Shown here: one piece after another, positions 36,021 through 45,763 of the stretch
Layout: every line of letters starts with the position of its first letter
Position numbering within the stretch: position 1 is the first letter of the stretch
Origin: Chloroflexi bacterium GWB2_49_20
GTDB taxonomy: Bacteria; Chloroflexota; Anaerolineae; Anaerolineales; Villigracilaceae
Length of the DNA stretch: 64,000 nt
Direction: 5' to 3'
NCBI GenBank assembly: GCA_001796335.1
Contig: MGMF01000001.1
Span: 1 to 64,000, forward strand
Made by a program: the position numbers and the translations under genes
Notes under the pieces: model-generated
What the model was told of the DNA's origin: nothing
Seen by the model: the letters and a program-made list of their open reading frames with translations, nothing else
Database searches by the model: none

Positions 36021-36920
36021 ATGTCGTCAGCTGTAACTCAATCCGTGTTTTGTGTTGTTGCGTTTGTCGTAGTTGTGATTATTGCTTTTTTGGCAAATGC
36101 AATTCGGATCGTCCCAGAGTACCAACGCCTGGTCGTCTTTCGTTTGGGTCGCTGCGTTGGAGAAAAAGGACCCGGTCTGGTCCTGCTCATTCCTTTTATT
36201 GATCGCTCTGTCAAGGTGGACTTGCGTGAAGCAGTTCGCGAAATCCCCCATCAGACATCCATTACCAAGGATAATGCTCCCATCTCCATTGACTTCTTGT
36301 GGTATTACAAGGTCCTCAGCCCAACTGATTCTGTATTGCAGGTAGGCAATTTTGAGCTGGCAGCCCAGGGTATGGCAACCACCACCCTGCGTTCTGTCAT
36401 TGGTGGTATCCCACTTGATGATGTCCTCTCCGAACGTGAGCATATCAACACCATGCTACGCACCCGCCTGGACGAAGTCACCGAGCGCTGGGGTGTCAAA
36501 GTCACAAACGTAGAAATCCGCGAGATCATTCCTCCACGCGAAGTACAGGATGCAATGAACCGCCAGATGTCAGCCGAGCGCATCCGCCGGGCAGTCGTAA
36601 CTGAATCAACGGGTACACGCGAGGCAGCCATCAATGTGGCTGAGGGTGAGAAACAATCCGCCATTCTACGGGCGGAAGGTCAAAAACAAGGCGCCATTCT
36701 TGAAGCCGAAGGTTTGCGCCAATCGCAGGAATTAAAGGCACAGGGTTTTGCCAAAGCACTGGATAAGATCTTTGAATCAGCCCAGGTGATTGATCAGAAA
36801 ACCATGACCCTGCAATACTTTGAAACGCTTAAAGCAATGGGTGCTTCTCCGTCTACAAAGTACATCTTCCCCATGGAATTCACCAGCATGATCGAGGAAT
36901 TTGTTAAAGGGAAAAAATAA
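36021..36920 (+). CDS. Slipin / stomatin-like SPFH protein
   Basis: 299 residues. One N-terminal helix (about 8-28), the SPFH domain (IRIVPEYQRLVVFRLGRCVG, GPGLVLLIPFIDRSVKVDLRE) to about 190, then a helical coiled coil ending in a conserved YFETLKAMGASPSTKYIFP segment. AAGGAGGT precedes ATG. Follows nfeD by 25 bases; NfeD and slipin form a known membrane-microdomain pair. Confidence 0.93.
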   Translation: MSSAVTQSVFCVVAFVVVVIIAFLANAIRIVPEYQRLVVFRLGRCVGEKGPGLVLLIPFIDRSVKVDLREAVREIPHQTSITKDNAPISIDFLWYYKVLSPTDSVLQVGNFELAAQGMATTTLRSVIGGIPLDDVLSEREHINTMLRTRLDEVTERWGVKVTNVEIREIIPPREVQDAMNRQMSAERIRRAVVTESTGTREAAINVAEGEKQSAILRAEGQKQGAILEAEGLRQSQELKAQGFAKALDKIFESAQVIDQKTMTLQYFETLKAMGASPSTKYIFPMEFTSMIEEFVKGKK

Positions 36921-36950
36921 TTTCCTGAAACAACTTCGTTAAGAGAGAAA

Positions 36951-36981
36951 TAACCTCCCGCTGTTAAACCGCGGGAGGTTA
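36951..36981 (+). terminator. Terminator after slipin
   Basis: TAACCTCCCGC (36951-36961) pairs perfectly with GCGGGAGGTTA (36971-36981), loop 9 nt. The T-run is missing on the plus strand (AT-rich sequence follows). It may also place GGAGG near the next start codon. Confidence 0.65.
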
Positions 36982-36991
36982 ATCATAATAT

Positions 36992-37432
36992 ATGACCTAT
37001 CAGATTCGAACAGCCTCCATTATTGACTTGAGCAGCCTCCAAAAATTGGAGCGCGCTTGTTTTCAACTGGACGCCTGGTCCTTGTTTGACCTGGTGGCTG
37101 TACTTACCTTTCCCGACGTCATCCGCTTGAAAGCGGTTGTTGGAAACCATATGGTCGGGTTTATCGCCGGGGATCCGCGTCCATCGGAAAAAATGGCATG
37201 GGTTGCCACCCTGGGTGTTCTCCCAGATCACCAAAACCAGGGAATCGGTAAAGCCTTATTGGAAACCTGCGAACAACGAATTAACCACCCACGTATACGT
37301 CTGTGTGTACGCCCTACCAACCTGGCAGCACTTGGATTATACACACACGCTGGTTATCAAACGATTGACAGGTGGGAAGATTATTACAATGACAAGGGGG
37401 ATGCATTGGTGATGGAAAAAATAATCTTCTAA
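36992..37432 (+). CDS. GNAT acetyltransferase (RimI-like)
   Basis: 146 residues. The acetyl-CoA loop is visible as VATLGVLPDHQNQGIGKALLE (Q/R-x-x-G-x-G/A pattern) near 70-90, followed by LCVRPTNLAALGLYTHAGYQTI typical of RimI. RimI acetylates ribosomal protein S18 N-terminus, but paralogues differ, so the exact substrate is uncertain. The start is 11 bases after a hairpin. Confidence 0.85.
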   Translation: MTYQIRTASIIDLSSLQKLERACFQLDAWSLFDLVAVLTFPDVIRLKAVVGNHMVGFIAGDPRPSEKMAWVATLGVLPDHQNQGIGKALLETCEQRINHPRIRLCVRPTNLAALGLYTHAGYQTIDRWEDYYNDKGDALVMEKIIF

Positions 37433-37441
37433 AATTTGGGC

Positions 37442-37447
37442 TATAAT
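37442..37447 (+). promoter_or_regulatory. -10 box of rnd (leaderless)
   Basis: Perfect TATAAT, then 6 bases, then ATG at 37454. It overlaps the end of the GNAT gene region by a few bases only and implies an mRNA that begins at the start codon. Confidence 0.6.
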
Positions 37448-37453
37448 GAAGAG

Positions 37454-38581
37454 ATGACTTCGCATAACTTATCATCACCGGTTTGGATCGCATCAGCAAG
37501 TAATCTGCAATCCATGGCAAATCACCTCTCCCAACAGCCACGCTTGGCGATTGATACCGAATCAAACAGCCTGCACGCTTTCCGTGAACAAGTTTGCTTG
37601 ATCCAGTTTTCAATTCCTGAAACCGATTACTTGTTGGACCCCCTGGCTGTAAAGGATCTTTCACCATTAACAGAGTTGTTTTCCAATCCTAAAATTGAAA
37701 AAACATTCCATGCCGCTGAATACGACCTGCTCTGCTTGAAGCGGGATTTCAATTTCTGTGTGGTTAATTTGTTTGACACCATGCAAGCCGCGCGCATCCT
37801 GGGATACCCGGCTGTAGGACTTAACCACCTTTTGTACGAAAAGTTTGAAGTCAGCCTGGATAAACGCTTTCAGAAAGCTGACTGGGCAAAACGTCCCCTG
37901 CCAATTGATCAATTGAATTACGCACGGTTTGATACATATTACCTCCTTGCCTTGCGGGATCTGCTGCATGAAGAACTAGTAGCAAAAAATCTTTGGGCTT
38001 TGGCGAACGAAGAATTCCAACGCATCAGCTATTGCAATGGACAATCTGGGCAGGAATCTTTTCCTTGGCAACGTGTAAATGGTGCAAATCAATTATCACC
38101 ACAACAATTGCCGATACTTAAGGAATTGATTGAATGGAGACTTACCCAGGCTGAACGCATGAATCGCCCGGTGTTTAAAGTCATAAATAATAATCTGTTA
38201 ATTGCAATTGCCGAATCAAAACCCAATCGTGTGGAAGATCTTCAAACCATTGGTCTGACTGTTCGCCAGGCATATCTATTCGGAAGTGAAATAATTGCAG
38301 CAGTAAAAAAAGGCATGAAAGCAGAACCCATTAAGCGATCGTACACGCCCCACCCGGATCAAGCTTTCATGAACCGGTTGGAAGCTTTGCGCAACTGGCG
38401 AAGACAAACCGCACAGCAATTGGGGGTCGAATCTGACGTGGTCTTGCCGCGCACCTTCATGCAGTCAATTGCAGAAAATAACCCTCAAAACATCCAATCC
38501 CTGGCTGAATCGATGCCCCATTCACCCTGGCGATTGGAACAATATGGTCAAGATATTTTAAACAGATTGAAAGGGAGATAA
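37454..38581 (+). CDS. rnd: Ribonuclease D (DEDD exonuclease with HRDC domain)
   Basis: 3'-5' exoribonuclease for tRNA maturation. 375 residues. Exo I: LAIDTESNSLHAFREQVCLI near 28; Exo II: FHAAEYDLLCLKRDF near 84; Exo III: LNYARFDTYYLL near 150 (DEDDy type). HRDC domain (about 205-290) with WRLTQAERMNRPVFKVINN. An in-frame TTG 18 bases upstream exists, but it lies ahead of the -10 box, so ATG at 37454 is preferred. Confidence 0.93.
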   Translation: MTSHNLSSPVWIASASNLQSMANHLSQQPRLAIDTESNSLHAFREQVCLIQFSIPETDYLLDPLAVKDLSPLTELFSNPKIEKTFHAAEYDLLCLKRDFNFCVVNLFDTMQAARILGYPAVGLNHLLYEKFEVSLDKRFQKADWAKRPLPIDQLNYARFDTYYLLALRDLLHEELVAKNLWALANEEFQRISYCNGQSGQESFPWQRVNGANQLSPQQLPILKELIEWRLTQAERMNRPVFKVINNNLLIAIAESKPNRVEDLQTIGLTVRQAYLFGSEIIAAVKKGMKAEPIKRSYTPHPDQAFMNRLEALRNWRRQTAQQLGVESDVVLPRTFMQSIAENNPQNIQSLAESMPHSPWRLEQYGQDILNRLKGR

Positions 38582-38611
38582 GCAAGTCTTTCATCCATAT
38601 TTGTGATAATT

Positions 38612-38700
38612 GTATCTTCTTGAAAATCTGGGGGTGGGGTGTTTTTGGCTGGCTCCGTCAGCCAAAAACACCCCACTTCCCCTCTTAATAAAGAGGATAC
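38612..38700 (+). repeat. Interspersed 89-bp hairpin element, copy A
   Basis: Begins GTATCTTCTT and ends AAGAGGATAC, near-perfect terminal inverted repeats. Inside are AAAATCTGGGGGTGGGG, a long stem GTTTTTGGCTG / CAGCCAAAAAC, and a second small stem CCTCTT/AAGAGG. Three other copies are at 44917 (inverted), 54025 and 25165 (inverted). It lies between rnd and the beta-CASP gene and may also terminate rnd. Confidence 0.75.
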
Positions 38701-38726
38701 TGATTATTCGTGGTAAGGAGAAGATT

Positions 38727-40121
38727 TTGAAAATACACTTCCACGGTGCAGCAAGAACTGTCACAGGTTCGCAACACCTTCTTGAAATAAACGGTTCCAA
38801 CCTTCTTCTGGAATGTGGACTCTTTCAAGGAAGAAGGGCTGACACATACGAAAAAAACCGGGGATTTAGATTCAAACCATCTGAACTTGATGCAGTTATT
38901 CTCTCGCATGCCCATATAGATCACAGCGGGAATCTACCCAACCTGGTGAAAGCTGGATACACGGGACCGATCTACGCCACCCCTCCCACCATGGAATTGG
39001 CAAAAACCATGCTGTTGGATTCAGGCCACATTCAGGAAGCTGATATCCTGTTTGTTAATAAGCATCGCTCCCGTCGTGGAGAACCACCCCTGGAACCTCT
39101 TTATACAATTCAAGATGCGGAAGCAGTAGGGGATTTTTTTCAACCTGAAGCTTATGAGCACGAATTTACACCCGTTCCAGGTGTTTCTGCAAAGTTGGTG
39201 GATGCTGGTCACATCCTGGGATCGGCAGCAGTGGTATTGGATATCCAGGAAAAGGATCGAAAATTCAGACTTTGGTTTTCGGGAGACATAGGCAGGTGGA
39301 AGCTTCCGCTTTTACGAGATCCGGTTATGCCATACAACGCAGATTACCTGATTATGGAATGTACTTATGGCGACAAACCACACCTTGACCCGCAGCGGGC
39401 ATACGATGAACTGCTGAATACGATCAACAGGACCGTTCGTAGAGGCGGAAAGGTGATCATTCCCGCTTTTTCAGTCGGTAGAACGCAGGAATTGGTCTTC
39501 CTGTTGAACGAGATGATCCAATCGAGGCAGGTTCCTCCATTGCCAGTCTATGTTGACAGCCCTCTGGCTGTGAACGCATCCGATATTTTTAGAAAATTTC
39601 CTGAATACTTTGATAGCGAAACCGAGGATTTCGTCCAAAATTATCACCACCCTGCACTCGATTTTGACATGTTGACTTATACCCGATCAGTCGCGGAATC
39701 AAAAGCCATCAATGATCGCAAAGGATCAGCCATCATCATCTCTGCTTCGGGTATGGCTGAAACAGGCCGAATTCTGCACCACCTGCGAAATAATATTGAA
39801 AACCCCGCCAATACCATCTTGATCGTCTCGTGGCAGGCACCGTATACCCTGGGGCGCCGTCTGGCAGATCGAGAGAAGGAAGTGAAGATATTTGGGATGA
39901 GCTATGACGTCCGAGCAGAAATTGTTACCATTGGTGGTCTTTCAGCCCATGCTGGACAAAATATGCTAATCGAGTACGCCACCCATGTGAAAAATGATGC
40001 CAAACAAATATTTCTGGTACATGGCGAACAGGATGCATCCGAAGCTTTGCAGGGCAAATTGCGTGAAGTTGGCATTACCCAACTGGTATATCCAGAAATG
40101 CACCAATGCATAGAAATTTAA
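38727..40121 (+). CDS. Beta-CASP metallo-beta-lactamase RNA nuclease
   Basis: 464 residues from TTG at 38727, which has AAGGAG six bases upstream; the longer ORF would run through the repeat element. Zinc motif SHAHIDHSGNLP near 58, other ligands in DAGHILGSA and GDIGRW. The beta-CASP/specificity region follows (ECTYGDKPH, IPAFSVGRTQELVF, SASGMAETGRILHHL), with the C-terminal His in GGLSAHAGQ and HGEQDA. Family members are RNA endo/exonucleases related to CPSF-73; the exact substrate is unknown. Confidence 0.92.
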   Translation: MKIHFHGAARTVTGSQHLLEINGSNLLLECGLFQGRRADTYEKNRGFRFKPSELDAVILSHAHIDHSGNLPNLVKAGYTGPIYATPPTMELAKTMLLDSGHIQEADILFVNKHRSRRGEPPLEPLYTIQDAEAVGDFFQPEAYEHEFTPVPGVSAKLVDAGHILGSAAVVLDIQEKDRKFRLWFSGDIGRWKLPLLRDPVMPYNADYLIMECTYGDKPHLDPQRAYDELLNTINRTVRRGGKVIIPAFSVGRTQELVFLLNEMIQSRQVPPLPVYVDSPLAVNASDIFRKFPEYFDSETEDFVQNYHHPALDFDMLTYTRSVAESKAINDRKGSAIIISASGMAETGRILHHLRNNIENPANTILIVSWQAPYTLGRRLADREKEVKIFGMSYDVRAEIVTIGGLSAHAGQNMLIEYATHVKNDAKQIFLVHGEQDASEALQGKLREVGITQLVYPEMHQCIEI

Positions 40122-40130
40122 GCCTCAATC

Positions 40131-40139
40131 TGCTATAAT
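40131..40139 (+). promoter_or_regulatory. Extended -10 promoter of tRNA-Ser
   Basis: TGCTATAAT, a perfect TGnTATAAT element, 14 bases before the mature tRNA 5' end. Confidence 0.7.
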
Positions 40140-40153
40140 ACCCCGCGCCACTT

Positions 40154-40241
40154 GGAGAGGTGCCGGAGTGGTCGAACGGGGCGGTCTCGAAAACCGCTGT
40201 AGTCCTTGTGGCTACCGTGGGTTCGAATCCCACCCTCTCCG
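40154..40241 (+). tRNA. tRNA-Ser (anticodon CGA)
   Basis: 88-nt class II tRNA with acceptor stem GGAGAGG/CCTCTCC, anticodon stem GCGGT/ACCGC with loop CTCGAAA, a long variable arm, and T-arm GGTTCGAATCC. Discriminator G; CCA is not encoded. It reads TCG codons. Downstream, 40242-40425 contains a GATCGC/GCGATC hairpin (about 40288-40315) and AT-rich promoter-like sequence. Confidence 0.96.
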
Positions 40242-40425
40242 CTGTATAGAATTTGTTTTGACTACAAAAGCTGTCCAACTATATCTAAGATCGCTCGGTG
40301 ACTTCTGGGCGATCTCACATTTAACATAGTTAAATTGCACCTCTTTTGTTTTCAAAACATTGTTGTTCTAATTTCCAAAATACAGTATTATATACTTATT
40401 ATCTACCTGCCAAAGAAGGCTCAAC

Positions 40426-41376
40426 ATGAAAAGTGGATCACCTATTAAGATGATGTTATCTGTCCTGCTGCTGGCTTCGCTGGCTTGCGGTTTGTCAGAT
40501 CTCACCGGAGAAACAACCGCACCACAACAATCAACAGAGGAGCTGCAAGCCGCCGTCGTCAGAAGCTTGGCTGAGACCGCACAGGTGCAGACAGCTATTG
40601 CGCAGGGAGTCGCTGGGACGCTGAGCCCAACCCAGCAGGGTTTGCCCGAACTCCCAAGCCTGACACCCACCAACACCTTTTCCCCCATGCCTGAACTCCC
40701 GAGTTTGACTCCCACCATCACCTTTTCTCCCACACCAGAAAAAGTGATATTGACAGTCTCGCAATTAACCAACTGCCGCACCGGGCCTGGTTCGGTTTAT
40801 GACTGGGTGGGTGCCCTGAATGTCGGAGAACAAGCTGAAGTCATTGCCCGGGATCCGGCCAATTCATCCTGGTACATCCGAAATCCCAATAACTCGTCCG
40901 GCTTTTGCTGGATCTATGGAACTTATGCCTCTGTAACAGGCAACTCAGGCGCTTTGCCTGTTTTTACTCCCATGCCCACACCCACACCCGCCAAAACCGC
41001 CACCCCGACAATACCGCCGATGGATTTCTCTGTTGTCTCTAATTGGATAATGGATTGTTCAGGTATAGGGGAGTACTGGATCAATATCGAAGTCGTTAAT
41101 ACAGGGGATGTCACCTGGCAATCCTGGAAAACCATCATGACTGACACTGTAACTGCTCAAACCAAAATCACTTATGGAGATATTTTTCATTTTATAGTAG
41201 GTTGTGCATCTTCAACCCTTCAACATGACTTGACCAAGGGGGAACCCGGTGGAGTCTATTCCGGTGATTTCGTTGATGACCCAACAGGTCATCTAATGAC
41301 AGCAACAATTACATTATGTACCCTGGATGATTTAGGCGGAACCTGTAAAAGCAAAGAAGTATCTTTTACACCCTGA
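40426..41376 (+). CDS. Secreted lipoprotein with SH3-like domain
   Basis: 316 residues. Lipobox LASLAC at the N-terminus (Cys21). A Thr/Pro-rich linker with a near-repeat (LPSLTPTNTFSPMPE and LPSLTPTITFSPTPE) leads to a bacterial SH3 domain (about 105-170; CRTGPGSVYDWVGALNVGEQ). A second T/P linker precedes a C-terminal beta-rich domain (about 205-316) with the WINIEVVNTGDVTWQSWK pattern of Ig-like or NBR1-like folds. Probably binds cell wall or extracellular polymers. Followed by a strong terminator. Confidence 0.83.
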   Translation: MKSGSPIKMMLSVLLLASLACGLSDLTGETTAPQQSTEELQAAVVRSLAETAQVQTAIAQGVAGTLSPTQQGLPELPSLTPTNTFSPMPELPSLTPTITFSPTPEKVILTVSQLTNCRTGPGSVYDWVGALNVGEQAEVIARDPANSSWYIRNPNNSSGFCWIYGTYASVTGNSGALPVFTPMPTPTPAKTATPTIPPMDFSVVSNWIMDCSGIGEYWINIEVVNTGDVTWQSWKTIMTDTVTAQTKITYGDIFHFIVGCASSTLQHDLTKGEPGGVYSGDFVDDPTGHLMTATITLCTLDDLGGTCKSKEVSFTP

Positions 41377-41383
41377 TCATTCT

Positions 41384-41417
41384 AAACACGGGCAGGCAAA
41401 TTGCCTGCCCGTGTTTT
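41384..41417 (+). terminator. Rho-independent terminator after the lipoprotein gene
   Basis: AACACGGGCAGGCAA pairs with TTGCCTGCCCGTGTT and a T-run follows (GTTTTTTCC). A textbook intrinsic terminator. Confidence 0.92.
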
Positions 41418-41554
41418 TTCCTTGACGCTTTGCTCCTTTCACTTTAAGATAAGCCTGCCCAAATAGAACATAATTGCGAACCATTTCCATCTGCGGGTTT
41501 GATAGGTGTCGATTCGTAATATATCCAACCCCTTTGCAGTAACAGGAGTGAACC

Positions 41555-44164
<2,610 letters not shown>

Positions 44165-44312
44165 ATTCCCATGACAAAAAAAGTCAACTACTTAACTATT
44201 CTTTTTTGATCTGATTTTTTTCGTCCTGGCAGGTTGTTTTAACTTTTAAAGCCCGAAACCCATAAACTTGGTGGTCACTGATTTTATTTCAACAACAAAG
44301 ATGAATGCACTC

Positions 44313-44894
44313 TTAAATATTCACGCTGGGATGTGTGTCCCCTGCCAGACCCAATTGCGGTGCAATCCTGCGCATGGCCACGATCACATTTCCAACGTGC
44401 TCCCATAAATCCACCCCAAACTCCCGGGCGCTCTGTTCAATCTCATCCCGGTTGGCACCTGCCGCAAAAGCGTGATCCTTCCACTTTTTCTTGACCGATT
44501 TAACCTCCAGGTCCATTAAGGAGCGCGATGGACGTACAAGCGCAACTGCAGTCACCAAGCCAGTGATCTCATCACATGCAAACAATGCCTTTTCCATAAG
44601 ACTCTGGCGTGGAATGCGGGTTTCCTCGCCATGGCTTAATACGGCTCTGATCACTTCTTCCGCCACACCCAGTTCACGCAAAATAGGGGCTCCAGCCTGC
44701 GGATGTTCTGCCAAAGTAGGATGGATCTCCCAATCAAAGTCATGCAGTAAACCCACTACTTCCCATTTATCAGCATTCTCACCAAATTTTTCAGCGTAAA
44801 AACGCATGGCAGCCGCCACCGATAGCATATGGTTAACCAAATTTTCATTTTTAACATAGGTGCGAACAATGTTAAGTGCTTCAGATGGTTTCAT
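44313..44894 (-). CDS. HD-domain phosphohydrolase
   Basis: 193 residues. His at NHMLSVAAAMRFY near 20, HD pair in GLLHDFDWE near 49, and further His in EHPQAG and SHGEETR match the HD/HDIG metal-binding set. AAGG lies upstream of the ATG. Substrate unknown. The 148-base gap between the gyrA stop and this gene's stop has no strong hairpin that I can see. Confidence 0.87.
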   Translation of the reverse strand: MKPSEALNIVRTYVKNENLVNHMLSVAAAMRFYAEKFGENADKWEVVGLLHDFDWEIHPTLAEHPQAGAPILRELGVAEEVIRAVLSHGEETRIPRQSLMEKALFACDEITGLVTAVALVRPSRSLMDLEVKSVKKKWKDHAFAAGANRDEIEQSAREFGVDLWEHVGNVIVAMRRIAPQLGLAGDTHPSVNI

Positions 44895-44916
44895 TTCGCC
44901 TTCCCAGTTTTAATAT

Positions 44917-45006
44917 GTATATCTCAATGAAGAGGGGGGAAGATGGGTGTTTTTGTCTGGCTCAACCAGATAAAAACACCCTACACCCCAGATTTTTGAG
45001 AAGGTA
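44917..45006 (-). repeat. Interspersed 90-bp hairpin element, copy B
   Basis: Read on the minus strand: TACCTTCTCAAAAATCTGGG, stem GGGTGTTTTTATCTGG paired with CCAGACAAAAACACCC, then CTTCCCCCC and an ATTGAGATATAC end. Same architecture as copies A, C and D. It lies between the SanA-like and HD genes. Confidence 0.75.
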
Positions 45007-45014
45007 ATTTAATA

Positions 45015-45665
45015 TCATGGAAATATCGGTTCATAATCACCCAATACCGGAATTGGATGTCCGATATGCACATCCCATAATGCAGTAATAGTAGCCACAA
45101 ACTCGCGCATGTTCCAGTACATCAGTGAGCGCTTGCGGTAAACCTGTAAATCAGCACTCACACCTACCGCATCCAATCCCAGTTGATTACAGGTATATAA
45201 CGCCCGCGGCAGGTGGAAAGATTGTGTGACAAGGATGGCTTCAGTTAAACCAAAAATTGCTTTTGCCCGGTAACAGGTATCGTAAGTACGCCTTCCGGCA
45301 TAATCCAAAACGATGGCTTCCTCAGGCACCCCCATTAACAGAGCAAAATCACGCATGGCAAGTGGTTCGTTATATTCAACCACACTATTATCCCCACTCA
45401 TCAATATTTTTTCTACTTTGCCATTAAAGTATAACCCCGCAGCCGCTTTCACCCGGTCTTGCAGGATGGGTGTGGGTGAGCCATCACGCCACAACCCGGC
45501 TCCAAAAACAATGGCTGCCCTTTTCGCAGGGACGTTCACACCAGCGTAGATCCGCATCCTGGAATAGATGCCTGTTACCAGCCTCGGAAGAGTCAGGGTC
45601 AGAAAGCCCAGCATGAACAAGATCAACAATAGTTTAAACGTCATCTTAAGCAGTCGTTTCCACAC
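45015..45665 (-). CDS. SanA/YdcF-family (DUF218) membrane protein
   Basis: 216 residues from GTG at 45665. One N-terminal helix (about 8-28), then the DUF218 domain: RAAIVFGAGLWRDGSPTPILQDRV, KILMSGDNSVVEYNE, GRRTYDTCYRAKAIF and VTQSFHLPRALY. E. coli SanA affects envelope barrier function; the biochemical activity is unknown. A longer frame to 45725 runs through the terminator of the transport operon. The GTG lies 7 bases after an extended -10 box, so I prefer it. Confidence 0.83.
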   Translation of the reverse strand: MWKRLLKMTFKLLLILFMLGFLTLTLPRLVTGIYSRMRIYAGVNVPAKRAAIVFGAGLWRDGSPTPILQDRVKAAAGLYFNGKVEKILMSGDNSVVEYNEPLAMRDFALLMGVPEEAIVLDYAGRRTYDTCYRAKAIFGLTEAILVTQSFHLPRALYTCNQLGLDAVGVSADLQVYRKRSLMYWNMREFVATITALWDVHIGHPIPVLGDYEPIFP

Positions 45666-45672
45666 AGATGCG

Positions 45673-45681
45673 ATTTTACCA
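45673..45681 (-). promoter_or_regulatory. Extended -10 promoter of the SanA-like gene (leaderless)
   Basis: Minus-strand TGGTAAAAT (TGn plus TAAAAT), with 7 bases to the GTG start at 45665. It sits directly behind the upstream terminator. Confidence 0.5.
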
Positions 45682-45690
45682 CTGCAAGTA

Positions 45691-45742
45691 AAAACCCGTT
45701 CTCCCTCCCGCTCAAACAACTGCACCAGGGAAAACGGGTTTT
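45691..45742 (-). terminator. Terminator of the phnDCE-type operon
   Basis: Arms AGGGAAAACGGGTTTT (45727-45742) and AAAACCCGTTCTCCCT (45691-45706) pair with one mismatch, and a T-rich stretch follows on the minus strand (GGGTTTTTACTT). It lies 22 bases after the permease stop. Confidence 0.85.
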
Positions 45743-45763
45743 AAATTCATCTTCAATTGGAGC

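Noticed and set aside
38610-38726. Upstream extension of the beta-CASP gene frame
   Set aside because: It runs through the 89-bp hairpin element, and a TTG with a good ribosome binding site lies downstream of the element.
40242-40425. Possible small RNA after tRNA-Ser
   Set aside because: Only one 7-bp hairpin without a T-run is present; not enough to support a gene.
45666-45725. Upstream extension of the SanA-like gene frame
   Set aside because: It reads through the terminator hairpin of the upstream transport operon, and the -10 box of the gene lies inside it.
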